From: Opitutaceae bacterium
Lineage (GTDB): Bacteria; Verrucomicrobiota; Verrucomicrobiia; Opitutales; Opitutaceae
Assembly (NCBI GenBank): GCA_005799525.1
Contig: SYGN01000069.1
Location: 1-52,731 of the forward strand
Length of the DNA stretch: 52,731 bases
Direction of reading: 5' to 3'
A program made the position numbers and the translations under genes. The notes under the pieces are model-generated. The model was not told the DNA's origin and made no database searches. It was given only the letters and a program-made list of their open reading frames with translations. This document shows positions 1-8,900 of this stretch, piece after piece. Positions within the stretch are counted from its first letter, which is position 1, and every line of letters begins with the position of its first letter.

Positions 1-1
1 C

Positions 2-235
2 GTGCCCGGCCCGCGCGACCTCTCCAACCTGCTCGCGCGCACGGATTCGCCCACCCGCTTCCTCGCCTTTACCGAACCGGTCGAAATGTCCGCGCTCAGC
101 TACCGCACGTGGCAACTCACCCAACACGGATCGTGGGTCCTCGCCGCTGGCCTCGGCGGTCTGCTCATTTTCTCCGCTGTCACCGCTCTCACGCCTCGCC
201 GCTCCGGTGCCGCCCCCCACCCGCCGCGGCTTTGA
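2..235 (+). CDS. C-terminal fragment of an unidentified membrane protein
   Basis: Only the last 77 codons of this gene are in the window; the true start lies to the left, so the GTG at the edge need not be a start. The fragment has a soluble stretch, then one strong hydrophobic segment at about residues 47-65 (containing GLGGLLIFSAVTAL), then a short basic, proline-rich tail. Its end resembles the end of the first half of the large membrane protein at 5960-9028, which also finishes with a single hydrophobic segment. It ends 43 bases before the likely start of the YfhO-like gene and runs the same way, so the two are probably cotranscribed. I do not recognise the family; a glycosyltransferase or other polytopic membrane protein of the surface-glycan locus is an inference from context. 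Confidence 0.5.
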   Translation: MPGPRDLSNLLARTDSPTRFLAFTEPVEMSALSYRTWQLTQHGSWVLAAGLGGLLIFSAVTALTPRRSGAAPHPPRL

Positions 236-278
236 CCTTGTCGCGCCACGCCCGCCTCCCCGAAACTTTCCGCTCAGC

Positions 279-3200
279 ATGAAGTTCCTCACGCTCCCGG
301 CCCTCCTGGTCGCCGCGCTCCTCAGCGCCCTCGTCGTCGTGCCGTTTTTGCCCGCCGCAAAGAGCCAGACCAGCCTCTTCGCCGTCGAGGTTCCCATGGC
401 GTCCACGGCCCCCGGCCAAGTCCTCCTCTATTACGACACCGGCGCGGGCTTCAACGAAAGCGCCGTCACCCGGGTCAACCTCACCAAATCCACCACCCCC
501 GTCACGTATCGTCTGCCGCTTCCTCCCGGCACCTACCGTTCCTTTCGCTTCGATCCCATCGACCGCGAGGGCACCGTTAACATTTCTTCCGTTCGCATCG
601 TCGGCCTGGGCGGCCGCCTCATTCGCGCCCTTGCCTTTCGTGACTTCAAACCCGCGCAACACATCCAATCCCTCCGTGAACGCGACGGTCGCCTCGAACT
701 CATCGTCACCCCCGGCACCAACGACCCCCAGCTCATCGTCGACTTCCCCCGTCCCCTCGTCGTCGTCGCCACCTTCTCCGACCTCACCCACGGCTGGCTC
801 ACGCGCTCCGCTGTGGTTTTCGGCGCACTCGCCAGTCTCCTCCTCGCCCTCGATCTCACGCGACGCTTCCGTCCGCGCCTCGCCTCGCTCGCCGCATCCC
901 TCGCCGCGCGCCCGGCCCGCGCCGTCGCGCTGATCGCCGCGCTCGCAGTGATCGCCAGCGCTTACCCCATCGTCTTCCTCGGCAAGAGCCACGTCTCACC
1001 CAACCTCGGCACCGTCCTCCTTTACGACGCCTACCCGACGCTCCCCGGTTACTCGAGCGGTGAGACCACCGATGTTAAAGGCGCCGACGTCGGGGCAATC
1101 ATGTGGCAACACGTCCCTTTTTCCATGATGCAGCGCCACGCCCTCGCCCAAGGTGAGCTGCCGCTCTGGAATCGCTACAACGCCGGCGGCGTCCCCCTCC
1201 TCGCCCAGGGCCAATCCATGTTCGGCGACCCTCTCCACTTTTTCGTGATCGCCGCGAACGGCGCCGCGTGGGCCTGGGACGTAAAATACCTGATCGCGAA
1301 ATGGCTCTTCGCCACCGCCCTCGGGCTCATCGTCCTCCGCCTCAGTGCGTCCTCTACCCCTCTCTCCTTCTCTCCCTCTCCCCTCCTCCCCGCCGCCCTC
1401 GTCACCCTCGCCGCCCCTTTCGTCGGCTTCTTCATCTACCGCGTCAACCATCCCGCGTTCTTCAGCCTCTGCTACGCCCCGTGGGTGCTCTACTGCTGGC
1501 TCCGTGTCACCCCAGCGGATACGCCCGCCGACGCCGCCTCATCTTCAACTTCAACTTCAAAACGTCCACTGACGCCCCGCGCGCCAACGGCGCGCTGGGC
1601 GTGTAGTCTCATCATCGCCAACCTCGCGCTCATGAATAGCGGCACGGTGAAGGAGGCCTACATGCTGCTGCTCTGCCTCAATTTCTCCGGTGCCTGCGTC
1701 CTCCTCTCATCCGCCGCTCCCCTCCGTCACCGCCTCGCCAAACTCGCCGCCCTCTCGTGGGCCGGTATCCTCTTTGTGCTCCTCACCGCCCCGATTTGGG
1801 CGACCTTTCTCACCACGCTCAAAACCGCCTACACCGGCTACAACGCGGCCAGCGCGTTCCAAATCCAGCCTGGCCTGCTCCTCGGCCTCTTCGACGAACT
1901 GTTCTACCGCCCCCTCATGGCCGAAGAGCGCACCTTTGATCCGTCGTTAAATTTCCTCCTGCTGCTCGGCCTCCTCTATTTCCTCGCCACCCTCCGCCAC
2001 CACTTTACCGACCGCGCCACCCTCGCGCTCGCCGTCAGTTCGCTGCTGCCGCTCTCGCTCGCTTTCGGACTCATCCCACCCGCGTGGATCGTGCAAATCC
2101 CGTTCCTCGCGAATATCGCCCACCTCGATAATACGTTCTCTTGCGTCCTCATCGTCCTCTGGTCCGTCCTCGCCGGGGTCGGTTTCGCCACCGCTGCCCG
2201 CCGCCTCGGCTCCCCCGCTGGTCGCGCCGATCTCATCGTCGCCGGCCTGCTCCTCTTCGCCCTCGTCTTCTCTTGGATCGCCTTCCGCCAAGCCGCGCAC
2301 CGCTCCCTCTTCGGCCCCAACACCACGTTCACCACCCTCCTCCCCGGCCAGACGCTTCCCGTCAGCCCGTTTGTCTGGGTCACCCTCGCCGCCTTCCTCG
2401 CCGCCGCCGTCCTCTTCGCCCTCACCGCCCGCCACGCGCTCACGCGCGGTCGCCTCACCTCCGCCGGCGGCCTTCTCCTCACCCTCTGCACGCTCATTTT
2501 CCTCTGGCGCACCGGTCTCCACGCCAGCGCCGTCGGCTTCGACACCTACACCGCCCACCCCACCGTCCGCGCCGATTTCCACGCTCGCTCCGAGGCCATG
2601 GAATTTCTCCGCACCGCGCAAAAAAAAGAACCCTCCCGCGCCTTCGGTTTCCACGGCAACTTCCACCCGGGCTGGACCGGCGCCTATGGTCTCGAAACCA
2701 TCCACGGCCCCGATGCCCTCGTAAATCCGTTCATGCGCGAGTTCATCGCCGCCGCCATCGCCCACCCCGGGATTGAACGTTGGTGGGATTGGCGCCTCTA
2801 CGTCGACGTCGCCCATGCCGCCCTCGCCCGCCCGATCTTCGACGCCCTCAACGTCCGCCATTACCTCGATCTCCAATCCGACCAAGGTGTCCTCGGCCGC
2901 GCCCTCACAATCGTCAAGGGCGCCGACCTCGATGTCTACGAAAGCGCCACCGCCTGGCCCCGCGCTTTTTTCACCGACCACCTCGACACCTACGACACAC
3001 CCGCCGAATTCATCCAAAAAATTCGCTCCGGCGATGGCCGCCCCTTTGCCGTCGCCCAACGCCCCGATCTCGCCCGCAGCCCCGCGCTGCTCTCGATTCC
3101 CCGCGGTCTCGTCGACCGCACTGTCACCGCCGCGACCGACTACGTGCTCACCGAAAACTCCACGACCTTCACCGTCCGCGCAAAATCCGCCGGCGTCATC

Positions 3201-3473
3201 GTCCTCAACGAAGTCTTTTGGCCCAGCGATTTCCGCGCGACCGTCAACGGCCAGAAAACCCCCGTCCTCCGACTGAACCACACCTTCAAAGGCATCACCG
3301 TCGACGGCCCCGGCGACTACCGCATCACCTTTCGTTATGTCCCCAAAAACTGGCCGCGCAACCTCGCCCTCTGCGCCACCGGCGCCGTGCTCCTGCTCCT
3401 CTCCCTCTGGATCGCCCTCCGTCGTCCCCCCGTAGCCCGCCTCGTGAGAGGCGGGACCGCCCACCTCGGATGA
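279..3473 (+). CDS. YfhO-like GT-C type membrane protein
   Basis: A large polytopic membrane protein of about 1064 aa. The ATG at 279 is chosen over the upstream in-frame start at 207 because it opens directly on a signal-anchor (MKFLTLPALLVAALLSALVV). After it comes an extracytoplasmic beta-rich domain to about residue 170, then many membrane helices with a loop holding WNRYNAGGVP (W297), a pattern typical of YfhO-family proteins. YfhO proteins belong to the GT-C glycosyltransferase superfamily and decorate surface polymers; the substrate here is unknown. The C-terminal quarter is again mostly soluble. Two repeat-derived stretches lie in frame: a CT-rich tract near 1362-1400 and a hairpin-coding segment near 1572-1602. 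The final codons come from a perfect hairpin repeat (3436-3455). The stop overlaps the start of the next gene (ATGA), which implies translational coupling. Confidence 0.8.
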   Translation: MKFLTLPALLVAALLSALVVVPFLPAAKSQTSLFAVEVPMASTAPGQVLLYYDTGAGFNESAVTRVNLTKSTTPVTYRLPLPPGTYRSFRFDPIDREGTVNISSVRIVGLGGRLIRALAFRDFKPAQHIQSLRERDGRLELIVTPGTNDPQLIVDFPRPLVVVATFSDLTHGWLTRSAVVFGALASLLLALDLTRRFRPRLASLAASLAARPARAVALIAALAVIASAYPIVFLGKSHVSPNLGTVLLYDAYPTLPGYSSGETTDVKGADVGAIMWQHVPFSMMQRHALAQGELPLWNRYNAGGVPLLAQGQSMFGDPLHFFVIAANGAAWAWDVKYLIAKWLFATALGLIVLRLSASSTPLSFSPSPLLPAALVTLAAPFVGFFIYRVNHPAFFSLCYAPWVLYCWLRVTPADTPADAASSSTSTSKRPLTPRAPTARWACSLIIANLALMNSGTVKEAYMLLLCLNFSGACVLLSSAAPLRHRLAKLAALSWAGILFVLLTAPIWATFLTTLKTAYTGYNAASAFQIQPGLLLGLFDELFYRPLMAEERTFDPSLNFLLLLGLLYFLATLRHHFTDRATLALAVSSLLPLSLAFGLIPPAWIVQIPFLANIAHLDNTFSCVLIVLWSVLAGVGFATAARRLGSPAGRADLIVAGLLLFALVFSWIAFRQAAHRSLFGPNTTFTTLLPGQTLPVSPFVWVTLAAFLAAAVLFALTARHALTRGRLTSAGGLLLTLCTLIFLWRTGLHASAVGFDTYTAHPTVRADFHARSEAMEFLRTAQKKEPSRAFGFHGNFHPGWTGAYGLETIHGPDALVNPFMREFIAAAIAHPGIERWWDWRLYVDVAHAALARPIFDALNVRHYLDLQSDQGVLGRALTIVKGADLDVYESATAWPRAFFTDHLDTYDTPAEFIQKIRSGDGRPFAVAQRPDLARSPALLSIPRGLVDRTVTAATDYVLTENSTTFTVRAKSAGVIVLNEVFWPSDFRATVNGQKTPVLRLNHTFKGITVDGPGDYRITFRYVPKNWPRNLALCATGAVLLLLSLWIALRRPPVARLVRGGTAHLG
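1572..1602 (+). repeat. REP-like hairpin inside the YfhO-like gene
   Basis: A long imperfect inverted repeat: arms ACGCCCCGCGCGCC and GGCGCGCTGGGCGT with an AAC loop, one mismatch. It is read in frame in a low-complexity insertion (rich in Ser/Thr, then Pro/Arg) between two hydrophobic segments. It looks like an interspersed hairpin element tolerated in a loop rather than conserved protein sequence. Confidence 0.5.
3436..3455 (+). repeat. REP hairpin encoding the C-terminus of the YfhO-like protein
   Basis: Perfect 8-bp stem CCCGCCTC / GAGGCGGG with a GTGA loop, preceded by GTAG. It is translated as the last dozen residues of the upstream gene and ends 15 bases before the ATGA stop/start overlap with the methyltransferase gene. 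It has no T tract, so it is a REP-type element and not an intrinsic terminator. Confidence 0.6.
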
Positions 3474-4417
3474 CCTCCGCCACCCCCACGTGCCGCGCCT
3501 GCGGCTCCACCCAACTCACGCTCCGCGGAAAAAAAACCGGCGAGTTTATCCGCGAGGAGTTCTCCTTTCACACCTGCTGCGATTGCGAACTGCTCTTCGT
3601 CGAACCGTTTTCCGGTTTCGAAATCTACAACGACGCCTACTACCGCGGCCAGGGCCCCGATCCGTTCGTCGACTACGCGAGTGAGTACCGCGACTACCGC
3701 TGCACCGACCGCGCCCTCGAATTCGCCGACCTCGCCCGCCTCGCCGAATCCTACCTCTCCGTCTCCCCCGCTCTCCTTCTCCCGCGTTCTCCACCTTCCC
3801 CCGCTCCCCTGCACTGGCTCGACTTCGGTTGCGGCGCCGGCGGCTTCCTCAAATTTCTCCGCGAACGCGGCACCTTCGCCGGCCGCCCGCTCGAGCTCAC
3901 CGGCCACGACGTCGGTTCCTACGCCGCACTCCTGAAATCCACCGACGGCTTCCGCATCCTCGACTTCGACGAAATCTCCCGCGAGCCGTCCGCGACCTAC
4001 GATGTGATCAGCATGATCGAGGTCATTGAGCATCTGCCCGACCCCGCCTCCGCCGTCGCGCTCCTCGCCCGTCTGCTCAAACCCGGCGGCCTCCTCCTGC
4101 TCACCACCGGCAACCTCGACTGCCCCGTCGCTCGCCGCCACGGCATTCACTACCGCTACTGCACACCCGAAATCCACGTCAGCCTCTTTAATCCCCGCAG
4201 CCTCGCACGCCTCTATCGCGCCCACGGACTCGAGCCGCTCCCCGTTCGCTACGCCGGCACCGTAGTGTTCAAAGTCGTCAAAAGCCTCCGCCACCGACGC
4301 GTCTTCCGCGCCCTCGCGCACCTCGCCCTGAAATTCCCGCCCTTCGTCCGCCTCGTCGACCACCTCTACGGCGTCTCCGCCATGCCCTGCGCCGTGAAGC
4401 CCGGCTCGGGCCGGTAA
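3470..4417 (+). CDS. Zinc-ribbon class I SAM-dependent methyltransferase
   Basis: A 315-aa protein. The ATG at 3470 overlaps the TGA of the previous gene by the ATGA arrangement, which fixes the start. A four-cysteine zinc ribbon opens the protein (C8-x2-C11 and C36-x2-C39). The Rossmann methyltransferase core follows, with SAM motif I LDFGCGAGG near residue 117 and an acidic motif in EVIEHLPDP. Zinc-ribbon methyltransferases of this build include sugar C-methyltransferases of surface glycans and antibiotics, but those usually carry an extra C-terminal domain (about 400 aa) that is missing here. A CT-rich tract at 3762-3805 gives the proline/serine-rich link between ribbon and core. Its position suggests it methylates a glycan precursor or lipid-linked intermediate; the substrate is unknown. 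Confidence 0.8.
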   Translation: MTSATPTCRACGSTQLTLRGKKTGEFIREEFSFHTCCDCELLFVEPFSGFEIYNDAYYRGQGPDPFVDYASEYRDYRCTDRALEFADLARLAESYLSVSPALLLPRSPPSPAPLHWLDFGCGAGGFLKFLRERGTFAGRPLELTGHDVGSYAALLKSTDGFRILDFDEISREPSATYDVISMIEVIEHLPDPASAVALLARLLKPGGLLLLTTGNLDCPVARRHGIHYRYCTPEIHVSLFNPRSLARLYRAHGLEPLPVRYAGTVVFKVVKSLRHRRVFRALAHLALKFPPFVRLVDHLYGVSAMPCAVKPGSGR

Positions 4418-4485
4418 TTTCATCCTCATTCTTCGCTCACGCAGAGATTGAAAAGGTCCACCACCTTCCCACACTGACCGCTCAC

Positions 4486-4650
4486 ATGAGCACGCTTCTT
4501 CGTTCCAAACCGATCCGATGCCGCGCACCGCGCAAACCTCCGGCGTCCACCCGGAAGCCCTTCAAAGTGGAGCTGACAGCCGCTGATGTTGCCCTCGACA
4601 ACGCCATCAGTGCCGCCGCCGCCCGTAGCCTCGCACTCCGCCGCACGTGA
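4486..4650 (+). CDS. Small putative antitoxin partner of a MazF-like toxin
   Basis: A 54-aa basic protein starting at ATG 4486 and ending in a TGA that overlaps the GTG start of the next gene (GTGA, 4647-4650). The first half is rich in Arg, Lys and Pro; the second half has one amphipathic helix rich in Ala and Leu (ELTAADVALDNAISAAAA). It has no family motif that I recognise. The antitoxin call rests on size, charge, and tight overlap with a MazF/PemK-type toxin gene directly downstream, the usual antitoxin-first order. No clear Shine-Dalgarno is seen. An alternative is that it is a leader peptide or a chance ORF and that the real antitoxin is absent. Confidence 0.5.
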   Translation: MSTLLRSKPIRCRAPRKPPASTRKPFKVELTAADVALDNAISAAAARSLALRRT

Positions 4651-4985
4651 GCGGCCTCCGTCATTGGGACCTTGTCCTCGTGCCGTATCCCACGGTCGCA
4701 AATCCGCATTATCTCGTTCTGCTCTCCCCGGATTCCCTCACCGCCAACGAGGTCTTCCGAAATCTGAACGGACTCGTCTGCAGCACGATTCGGCCACCTG
4801 ACAGGCCCCTTCGTTCGCACGAGGTGTTCCTCGATCAGGCCGACTCTTTCGAGCACAAGACGGCTTGCCGTTGTCACCTCATGATTGAATTCGCCCGGGA
4901 GGACCTCTTGACCGTTCTCGGTCGCGTGTCGTCTGCCCGCATTCTCGCGATCAAGGGCAAGCTCCGCGAAATATTCGCGCTCTAG
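4647..4985 (+). CDS. MazF/PemK-family endoribonuclease toxin
   Basis: A 112-aa protein beginning at GTG 4647. The opening DLVLVPYP is the first beta strand typical of MazF/PemK/Kid toxins. The middle has the SH3-like barrel pattern with RPLRSHEVFLD. The end shows the diagnostic order of a cysteine-containing strand, a basic helix start and the closing LGRVS...LREIFAL helix. Known family members cleave mRNA and are held inactive by a short partner encoded just upstream. The gene sits between a methyltransferase and a glycosyltransferase gene of the surface-glycan locus, and its TAG overlaps by one base an in-frame GTG of the next gene. The toxin-antitoxin pair could have entered an older operon, or could stabilise the locus. 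Confidence 0.7.
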   Translation: MSGLRHWDLVLVPYPTVANPHYLVLLSPDSLTANEVFRNLNGLVCSTIRPPDRPLRSHEVFLDQADSFEHKTACRCHLMIEFAREDLLTVLGRVSSARILAIKGKLREIFAL

Positions 4986-5002
4986 TGCTCCGTCCTGCAT
5001 CC

Positions 5003-5758
5003 ATGCTGCCCTCGCCCTTCCCTCCCATCGTCAACGGCACACTCTCCGTCATCGTCCCAATCTACAACGAGGCCGCGACCGTGCGCCAATCCCTCGACGC
5101 CATCCTCGCGAAAACCGTTCCCGGTTGGACCCTCCAGATCATCATGGTCGAGAGCAATTCGACCGACGGCACCCGCTCCATCGTCGAAACCTACGCCGCC
5201 CACCCTCGGGTCAAACTTATCCTCGAAGACCGGCCCCGCGGCAAAGGTCACGCCGTCCGCGCCGGCCTCACCCACGCCGCCGGCGACGTCATTCTCATCC
5301 AGGACGCCGACCTCGAATACGACCTCAACGACTACGACACCTTGCTCGCGCCCCTCGCCGCCGGCCGGCAAGAATTCGTCCTCGGCTCCCGTCATGGCGA
5401 AGGCGGTTGGGCCATCCGGAAATTTTCCGACCAGCCCGTCCAAGCCTTCATCCTCAACCTCGCGCACTGGGGCTTCACGCTCCTCATAAACGTCTCCCTC
5501 TTCATCTGGCTGAAGGATCCATTCACCATGTATAAGGTCTTCCGTCGCGAATGCCTCGACGGCCTGACCTTTGAGTGCAACCGCTTCGACTTCGACTGGG
5601 AACTGCTGATGAAGCTCGTCCGCAAAGGCCATCGCCCGATCGAAATTCCCATCAGCTACAAATCACGCTCCTTCAAAGAAGGTAAGAAAATCTCCATGTT
5701 CCGCGATCCCCTCACCTGGCTCTGGGCCGTCGTGAAATATCGCTTCGTGAAACTCTGA
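5003..5758 (+). CDS. Family 2 glycosyltransferase, dolichyl-phosphate-sugar synthase type
   Basis: A 251-aa protein from ATG 5003; a GTG at 4985 would add six residues. The N-terminal strand LSVIVPIYNEA is the classic GT-A nucleotide-binding start. QDADLEYD (D101/D103) is the metal-binding DxD-type motif, and a conserved C-terminal YKSRSFKEGKKIS follows. This matches the DPM1/GT2 group, which transfers a sugar from a nucleotide donor to a polyprenyl phosphate at the cytoplasmic face of the membrane. Such lipid-linked sugars feed GT-C enzymes, which fits the YfhO-like gene upstream and the large membrane protein downstream. There is no transmembrane tail, so it should be soluble or peripheral. 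Confidence 0.85.
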   Translation: MLPSPFPPIVNGTLSVIVPIYNEAATVRQSLDAILAKTVPGWTLQIIMVESNSTDGTRSIVETYAAHPRVKLILEDRPRGKGHAVRAGLTHAAGDVILIQDADLEYDLNDYDTLLAPLAAGRQEFVLGSRHGEGGWAIRKFSDQPVQAFILNLAHWGFTLLINVSLFIWLKDPFTMYKVFRRECLDGLTFECNRFDFDWELLMKLVRKGHRPIEIPISYKSRSFKEGKKISMFRDPLTWLWAVVKYRFVKL

Positions 5759-5777
5759 GCGCCCCGACCTGAACCGC

Positions 5778-5871
5778 CACGAATTACCCGGATAGCACGG
5801 ATTAATTCAGCTCATCCCCTCAGTCCGTGCCCGTATCCGTGTAAATCCGTGAAATCCGTGGTTAAAAATTC
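5778..5871. repeat. CCGTG-type interspersed repeat before the large membrane protein
   Basis: A degenerate direct-repeat block containing CCGTGTAAATCCGTG and AATCCGTGGTTAAAAATTC, preceded by a related GGATAGCACGGATTAA segment. The same design recurs inside the next gene (7356-7404) and, with different spacers, at 7772-7821, 9321-9360 and 13292-13321. It fills most of the 201-base gap between genes. Confidence 0.7.
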
Positions 5872-5959
5872 CGTCCTCCGGTCTCTACAGTCTCTCACCG
5901 CACACGCGTCCTCCGCATAGCCCGCGGTCATCCCCCCGCCTCCGCTCCCACCGCCCTCC

Positions 5960-8900
5960 ATGCCCGACCGGTCGCTGCTCGTCACTCTCGCCGTCTTTCT
6001 CGGGCAATGCCTCATCTTCTCGGGCGCCGGCGTCGCCGCGCAGATCTGGCGCCGCCGCCTCACCGGTCGCGGCTCCAACGCCCTCGAAGCGATTTTGCTC
6101 GGCGCCCTCGCGCCCTGCGCCCTCGGCTACCTCGCCTTCGCCCTCTCCTTCACCCACCCCCTCCTCGGCCGCGCCTTCGGTTGGCTCACCATCGCGGGCA
6201 TTCTCGGCACCCTCGCCCACAGTTACCTCCTCCCGCTTCTCCAGATTTCCTTCCGCGCGACCTCACGCCATTCCCGTTCACTTTCACTTCCGCCCGCCCT
6301 GCACGCCCGCCTCCTCGCGCTCACCGCGCTCGCCGGCGTATTCTATATTTCTGTACTCTTTGTTTTTCCCCACGGTAAGTTCGCCGCTACCGCCAGCCAG
6401 CGCTTCCTGCCGAATATGCCCGGGGATAATTTTATCCCGACGATTTTCGCCGAACGCCTCGCCAGTGGCGTCCCTCCCCAACACCTCGGCGCCGGCTGGC
6501 TGAGCAGCGACCGTCCGCCCCTCCAAGCCGGCCTCGCCGTCGTCACCATTCCAGCCCTTCAGACGCTCGACATCGGCTACGACAAAGCCTGCGCCACCGC
6601 CGGCGTCTGGTTTCAACTCCTCTGGATTCCCGCGCTCTGGGTCTTTCTCCGCTGGCTCGGCCTCACTGAACGCGACGCCCACGCCGCCACCGCCGCCCTC
6701 GTCTTCACCGGGTTTCTCCTCTTCAACACGATCTTCGTCTGGCCCAAACTCGCCGGCGCTGCCCTCGTCCTCCTCGCCTTCTGCACGTTCTTCGCCACCG
6801 AATCTGCGATCGATCGCCGTCACCGTTGGGTCGTCGGCGGTGCCCTCGCCGCCTGCGGCAACCTTGCCCACGGCGGCGTGATGTTCTCCCTCGTCGCCTT
6901 GGTCCCCATCATCGCCTTTTCCCTGCGTCGCCGTTGGCGGCAATGGCTCCTCGCCGCCGCCGCGTTCACCCTCCTTTCGCTCCCTTGGCTAGCCTACCAA
7001 CGTCTCTACGAGCCTCCGGGCAACCGCCTCCTCAAATGGCATCTCGCCGGTGCCGTCGAACCCGACGCACGCTCCGTCACCACCGCTCTCGTCGAAAACT
7101 ACACCTCCCTCGGTTGGTCCGCCGCCCTCGCCACCCGCCACGAAAACCTCCGCATTCTGTTCCTCGGAGAATGGCAAAATCTCCTGACCACCCGTGCCCC
7201 CGGTGCCATCGCTGGTCGGCGGAGCGAAGAAGTTTTCCATCTCTTCCGCACCCCCGCCGCGTGGATCCTCGGTGCCGCCACGCTCCCCTTTTTCCTCTAC
7301 GCGCACTACCGCCGACGCCGATTCCCACCACTCACCGCGTCGTCCCCATTGGATCGAATCCGCGTCCATCCGTGTTCATCCGTGGTTAAAAATTCTGTTC
7401 TCCGTCCTCCGCCGCCCCTTCCCCACCACGCCCTTGCCGTCCTCTGGCTCGCGCTTACCCTCGTCCTCTGGCTGAGCCTGATGTTCCAGCCCTTCGGCAC
7501 TCTCGTGCACCAAGGCTCCTACGTCACGTCGCTCCTGCTCCTCGGCCTCCTCACCGCGTGGACGCTCCTCCTCTCCCGCAAACTGTTCGCCGCGCTCGCC
7601 CTCCTCCAACTCGCCCTCTTCACCCTTACCTGGTTGCCCCACAGCTCCGTCCCCGCGAGCACCGCGCCCCAACCCTTCGCCATCGCCGTCGCCGGCCTCT
7701 CCGCGCTCCTCATCGCCACCCTCGGCGTGACCGCCCTCCGCTCCCCCGCTCCCCCTCTCTCCCTCTCCCCCTCTCCGTCTTCCCACCTCCGTGCCTCCGT
7801 GTCTCTGTGGTTTAAAAATCCACGCTTCACGCCCGCCGTCCTCGCCGTCTTCGCGATTCTCCTCTTCCTACGCAAACCCTACGCCCTCCTCGTCCCGCAA
7901 CTCTACGCCGAAGACGGCACGATCTTCCTCGCGCAAAACGACCTCTTGGGGCTCCGCGCCTTCCTCGAGCCCTACATGGGTTACCTGCACACGCTGCCGC
8001 GCTTGATCGCGTGGACCGCCTCGCGCTTGCTCGACCCCGCATGGTGGCCGGCCTTTTACAACGTCACGGCCTTCGCCCTCTGGCTCGCAGTTATTGCCCG
8101 CACGTTTTCCCCGCGACTCCCACTCCCGTCCGCGCTCCGTCCTTGGCTCGCCTTCGCTTTTTTTCTCGGCCCGCAAACCGGCGAGGTCCTCTTCAGCATC
8201 ACCAATCTCCAGTGGGTCGTCGCCTTTTTGCTGATCGAACAAGCCTTCCTCACCGCGCCGACCACGACCGCCCAACGCATCACCGACCTCGCCCTCGTGG
8301 CCCTCGTCGGCCTCACCGGTCCGTTTATCATCGCCCTCGGCCCACTGCTCGCTTGGCGCTGGTGGCGCGACGCCTCCTCGCCACGCTTTAAACGTTCATC
8401 CTTCAACCTGCAACTGCTCGCGCTGGCTAGCACCTGCGCCGCCCTTCAAGCCTACTTCATTTTCCGCCCGGGACCCCGCTTTGTTTTCCCGCCCTTCGAC
8501 GCCGCCCACTTCTGCGCGGTCGTCGGCCAACATCTCCTCGTCTGGCCCGTCTTCGGCGATAACCTCGCCCGCCACTTGCCGCCACTGCTCCTCGGCTTCC
8601 TCGGCCTCGTCCCGGTCGTTGCCTTGCTCGCTTGGTCTCTCCGCACGCACGCGCGCCGCCCCCTCCGCGCCCAACTCGTCGTCGCCTTCTTGCTCGTGAT
8701 GGCCGCCGGCGTGTATCGGGCCCGCCCCGACACGTGGAACCTCGACAACTTGGTCTTCGGCGATCGTTATTTTTACCTCCCGCGCGTCCTCCTCGCGTGG
8801 TTGCTCGTTCTCGAAATAGATGCCGCCCAACGCTCCGTCCGCTGGGTCGCCCGCGCCACCGCCCTCGCCATCTCCGTCGTCCATCTGAGAGGCTACAGCG

